Below are positions 5,185 to 7,046 of a stretch of 7,046 nt of DNA, one piece after another; within the stretch, counting starts at the first letter, position 1; each line of letters opens with the position of its first letter. The translations under genes were made by a program, and so were the position numbers. The DNA lies in assembly GCA_016210785.1 (NCBI GenBank), contig JACQTN010000281.1, forward strand, positions 1-7,046. The letters are read 5' to 3'. The notes beneath the pieces were generated by a model, which did not search any database, was not told where the DNA came from, and worked only from the letters and a program-made list of their open reading frames with translations. The stretch is from Armatimonadota bacterium. Lineage in GTDB: Bacteria; Sysuimicrobiota; Sysuimicrobiia; Sysuimicrobiales; JACQTN01.

Positions 5185-6258
5185 TCAGCGCGAGGCCCGA
5201 CCCAGCAGCACCGCGCCCAGCCCGCCCATCACGACGTTGGGCAGCCAGGCCGCGACGACCGGCGGCAGGCGGTCGCTCTGCCCCAGGGCGATGGTGAGCG
5301 AGAGCAGCAGGTAGTAGGCCAGGATTACCACGATGCTCAGACCAAGCCCGATGGACGTGCCCGAGCGGTGCGGCCGCAGCCCCAGCGGGATGGCCACCAG
5401 CGTGAAGAAGAACCCGGCCATCGGCACGGCCACCTTGGAGTTGATCTCCAGAATGTACCGGCTCACCCGCTGGCCGCTCCGCCGCAGCATGTTCAGCGCG
5501 GCGCGCAGTTCACGGATCGTCATCTCGGAGGGATCTTTGACCGGCGTGGCGATCTGCTCCGGCGTGCGCCGCAGGTTGAGGCGCAGGTGGGCGAAGCGGG
5601 TGGTGACCGTCCCCCTCGGCTCCACCAGGTAGAGCATGCCGTCCTCCATCTCCCACCCGCCGGCGGCGTAGCGGGCGCGCTGCGCCTCCACGACGCGGCG
5701 CAGGCTGCCATCCTTCAACTGGTTGACCAGCACGCCTTCCATCACGCCCGCCTCGGCGCGGAAGCGGCGCACGTAGAACACCGACTCCAGCCCGTCCACC
5801 TCGTCCCGGAACGAGACGTGCTCCTGGGTGATGCGCGGCCGCTTGAGGAACTCCTCGTTGAAGGCCTTGCGGAACCGGCGCTCCGTCTCCGGCACGACGC
5901 CCTCGTTGAGGGCCAGCGTGGCCACGCTCACCAGGAAGCCGATGGCCAGGATGGGCAGGGCGATCCGCACCAGGCTGATGCCGCCCGTGCGCAGGGCCGC
6001 CACCTCGTTGCGGTCGCTGAGGCGGCCCAGGGCCAGCAGCGTGCCCAGCAGGATGCTCATGGGCAGGCTGTAGGCCAGCGCCTCCGGCAGCTTGTACAGG
6101 ACCAGCCGCACCGCCAGAGCGGGCGTGCCGCCCTGGATGAGGACGATGCGGCCGAACTGGAACAGGTGGTTGGCCATGAGCAGCGTGGTGAAGACGCCCA
6201 GGCCGAACAGGAAGGCGCCGCCCACCTCTTTGAGCAGGTAGCGGTCCAGCAGCCTCAC
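5185..6258 (-). CDS. lptF: LptF/LptG family permease of the LPS export ABC transporter
   Basis: A 357-residue YjgP/YjgQ-family (LptF/LptG) inner-membrane subunit. With LptB it extracts LPS from the inner membrane and passes it to the periplasmic bridge. Predicted helices lie at about 13-35, 60-80, 97-118, 273-294, 302-325 and 333-353, the six-helix family pattern. The periplasmic beta-jellyroll domain falls between helices 3 and 4 (about 120-270). The coupling segment SDRNEVAALRTGGIS (81-95) should contact LptB. Length is normal. I chose GTG 6258 because it begins RLLDRYLLKE as in homologues, has AGAGGG upstream and leaves 19 nt after lptB. An upstream ATG at 6324 would overlap lptB and add 22 unrelated residues. 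LptF and LptG are homologous; only one is present here, so the symbol could equally be lptG, or it may be a homodimer as suggested for some lineages. Confidence 0.92.
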   Translation of the reverse strand: MRLLDRYLLKEVGGAFLFGLGVFTTLLMANHLFQFGRIVLIQGGTPALAVRLVLYKLPEALAYSLPMSILLGTLLALGRLSDRNEVAALRTGGISLVRIALPILAIGFLVSVATLALNEGVVPETERRFRKAFNEEFLKRPRITQEHVSFRDEVDGLESVFYVRRFRAEAGVMEGVLVNQLKDGSLRRVVEAQRARYAAGGWEMEDGMLYLVEPRGTVTTRFAHLRLNLRRTPEQIATPVKDPSEMTIRELRAALNMLRRSGQRVSRYILEINSKVAVPMAGFFFTLVAIPLGLRPHRSGTSIGLGLSIVVILAYYLLLSLTIALGQSDRLPPVVAAWLPNVVMGGLGAVLLGRASR

Positions 6259-6277
6259 GCGTGAACCCTCTGCACCA

Positions 6278-6994
6278 TCACATCTGAAACCGCTCGCCGA
6301 GATAGAAGCGGCGAGCTTCTTCACTTTGTGTGATCTCAGCCGACGTCCCCGACATGAGGATGCGGCCCTCGTAGATCAGGAAGGCGCGGTCGGTGATCTC
6401 CAGCGTCTCGCGCACGTTGTGGTCGGTGATGAGAATGCCGAGCCCGCGCTTGCGCAGATAGAGGACGATCTCCTGGATCTCGGCCACCGACTTGGGGTCG
6501 ATGCCGGTGAAGGGCTCGTCCAGCAGCACGAAGGAGGGCTCCAGGGCCAGCACGCGGGCGATCTCCACGCGCCGGCGCTCGCCGCCCGACAGCGTCGCGC
6601 CCAACTGCCGGCGCACCGCGCCCAGGCCGAACTCCTCGATCAACTGGTCCAGCACGCCCCGGCGCGCCTCCGGCGGCCGGCCCGCCGCTTCCAGGATCAG
6701 CGTGATGTTCTCCTCCACGGTGAGCCCGCGGAACACCGACGGCTCCTGGGCCAGGTAGCCGATCCCGCCGCGCACGCGCTCGTGGACGGGCAGGTCGGTG
6801 AGCCGGGTCCGGTTGAGGCTGACCTCGCCGCCGTCGGGGCGGACCAGGCCGACGATCATGTAGAAGGTGGTGGTCTTGCCCGCGCCGTTGGGTCCCAGCA
6901 GCCCCACCACCTCGCCGCGTTTTACCTCCAGGCAAACGTCGTCAACGACCTTGCGGCCCTTGTACGACTTGGTGAGGTCTTCGGTCTGGAGCAT
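6278..6994 (-). CDS. lptB: LPS export ABC transporter ATP-binding protein LptB
   Basis: A 238-residue cytosolic ATPase that powers LPS transport from the inner to the outer membrane. It has the full ABC motif set: Walker A GPNGAGKTT (34-42), the Q-loop with Gln83 in YLAQEPSVFRGLTVEENI (80-97), signature LSGGERRRVEIAR (135-147), Walker B FVLLDEP with Glu160 followed by FTGIDP (162-167), and the H-loop TDHNVRET (190-197, His192). TDHNVRETL and the C-terminal RRFYLGERFQM are typical of LptB rather than of branched-chain amino-acid ATPases. Length matches the family (about 240). ATG 6994 begins the family's N-terminus; the frame stays open to the right edge but the added residues look non-homologous. 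The RBS is weak. The permease gene follows after 19 nt, so the two are surely co-transcribed. An lptA/lptC-type gene may lie upstream, outside the window. Confidence 0.96.
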   Translation of the reverse strand: MLQTEDLTKSYKGRKVVDDVCLEVKRGEVVGLLGPNGAGKTTTFYMIVGLVRPDGGEVSLNRTRLTDLPVHERVRGGIGYLAQEPSVFRGLTVEENITLILEAAGRPPEARRGVLDQLIEEFGLGAVRRQLGATLSGGERRRVEIARVLALEPSFVLLDEPFTGIDPKSVAEIQEIVLYLRKRGLGILITDHNVRETLEITDRAFLIYEGRILMSGTSAEITQSEEARRFYLGERFQM

Positions 6995-7008
6995 TGCTTG
7001 AAGACGTT

Positions 7009-7046
7009 TTACTGGGTCCCCGTGCGTTCGTCGGCGGGAGCCCTCC
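7009..7046 (-). CDS. Possible C-terminal tail of an upstream gene (edge fragment)
   Basis: One minus-strand frame entering from the right edge reads 11 codons (RAPADERTGTQ) to a TAA at 7011-7009, 14 nt before the lptB start. In many genomes an LptA/OstA-type periplasmic protein precedes lptB, which would fit, but eleven residues cannot identify a family and the other two frames are also open here. Listed as a position to check. Confidence 0.25.
   Translation of the reverse strand, partial: RAPADERTGTQ

Overview
This is a GC-rich bacterial window in which every supportable gene lies on the minus strand, so transcription runs from high to low coordinates. An LPS-export ABC ATPase (LptB), an LptF/LptG permease and a TonB-dependent outer-membrane receptor together show a diderm (two-membrane) organism. 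A DUF3084 protein, from memory of that family common in diderm Terrabacteria-type lineages such as Cyanobacteria, Deinococcota and some diderm Firmicutes relatives, fits an uncultured GC-rich diderm lineage. I cannot name the phylum from this window. GTG starts are frequent (three of six genes), and long shadow ORFs occur in several frames because of the GC content.

Layout in transcription order. At the right edge there may be the tail of an upstream gene (7046-7009). Next come lptB (6994-6278) and, 19 nt later, an lptF/lptG-family gene (6258-5185): the cytoplasmic motor and membrane part of the LPS transporter. A 163-nt spacer holds two structured inverted repeats. A GT39/ArnT-like polytopic glycosyltransferase follows (5021-3360). 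After it comes a 220-nt spacer packed with four hairpins, probably a terminator region and/or a dispersed repeat. Then come a DPM1-like GT2 glycosyltransferase (3139-2402) and, 4 nt later, the DUF3084 membrane protein (2397-1462).

The final unit is separate. A textbook cobalamin riboswitch (1374-1199) is followed by a long inverted repeat that contains a candidate P13 hairpin. Its loop, GCGGG, is exactly complementary to CCCGC in the aptamer's L5 region. Next are a strong ribosome binding site and a GTG-started BtuB-like TonB-dependent receptor (1091 to the left edge, incomplete).

Functionally the window reads as cell-envelope biogenesis: LPS export, a polyprenyl-phosphate-sugar synthase paired with a GT39 enzyme that would use such a donor in the periplasm, and an uncharacterised membrane protein linked to them by position. 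Beside it sits a B12-repressed vitamin B12 uptake gene. I see no RNA genes, CRISPR arrays, IS elements or phage genes. The least-described parts are the DUF3084 protein, the GT2/GT39 pair beside the Lpt genes, the riboswitch expression platform and the hairpin-rich spacers.
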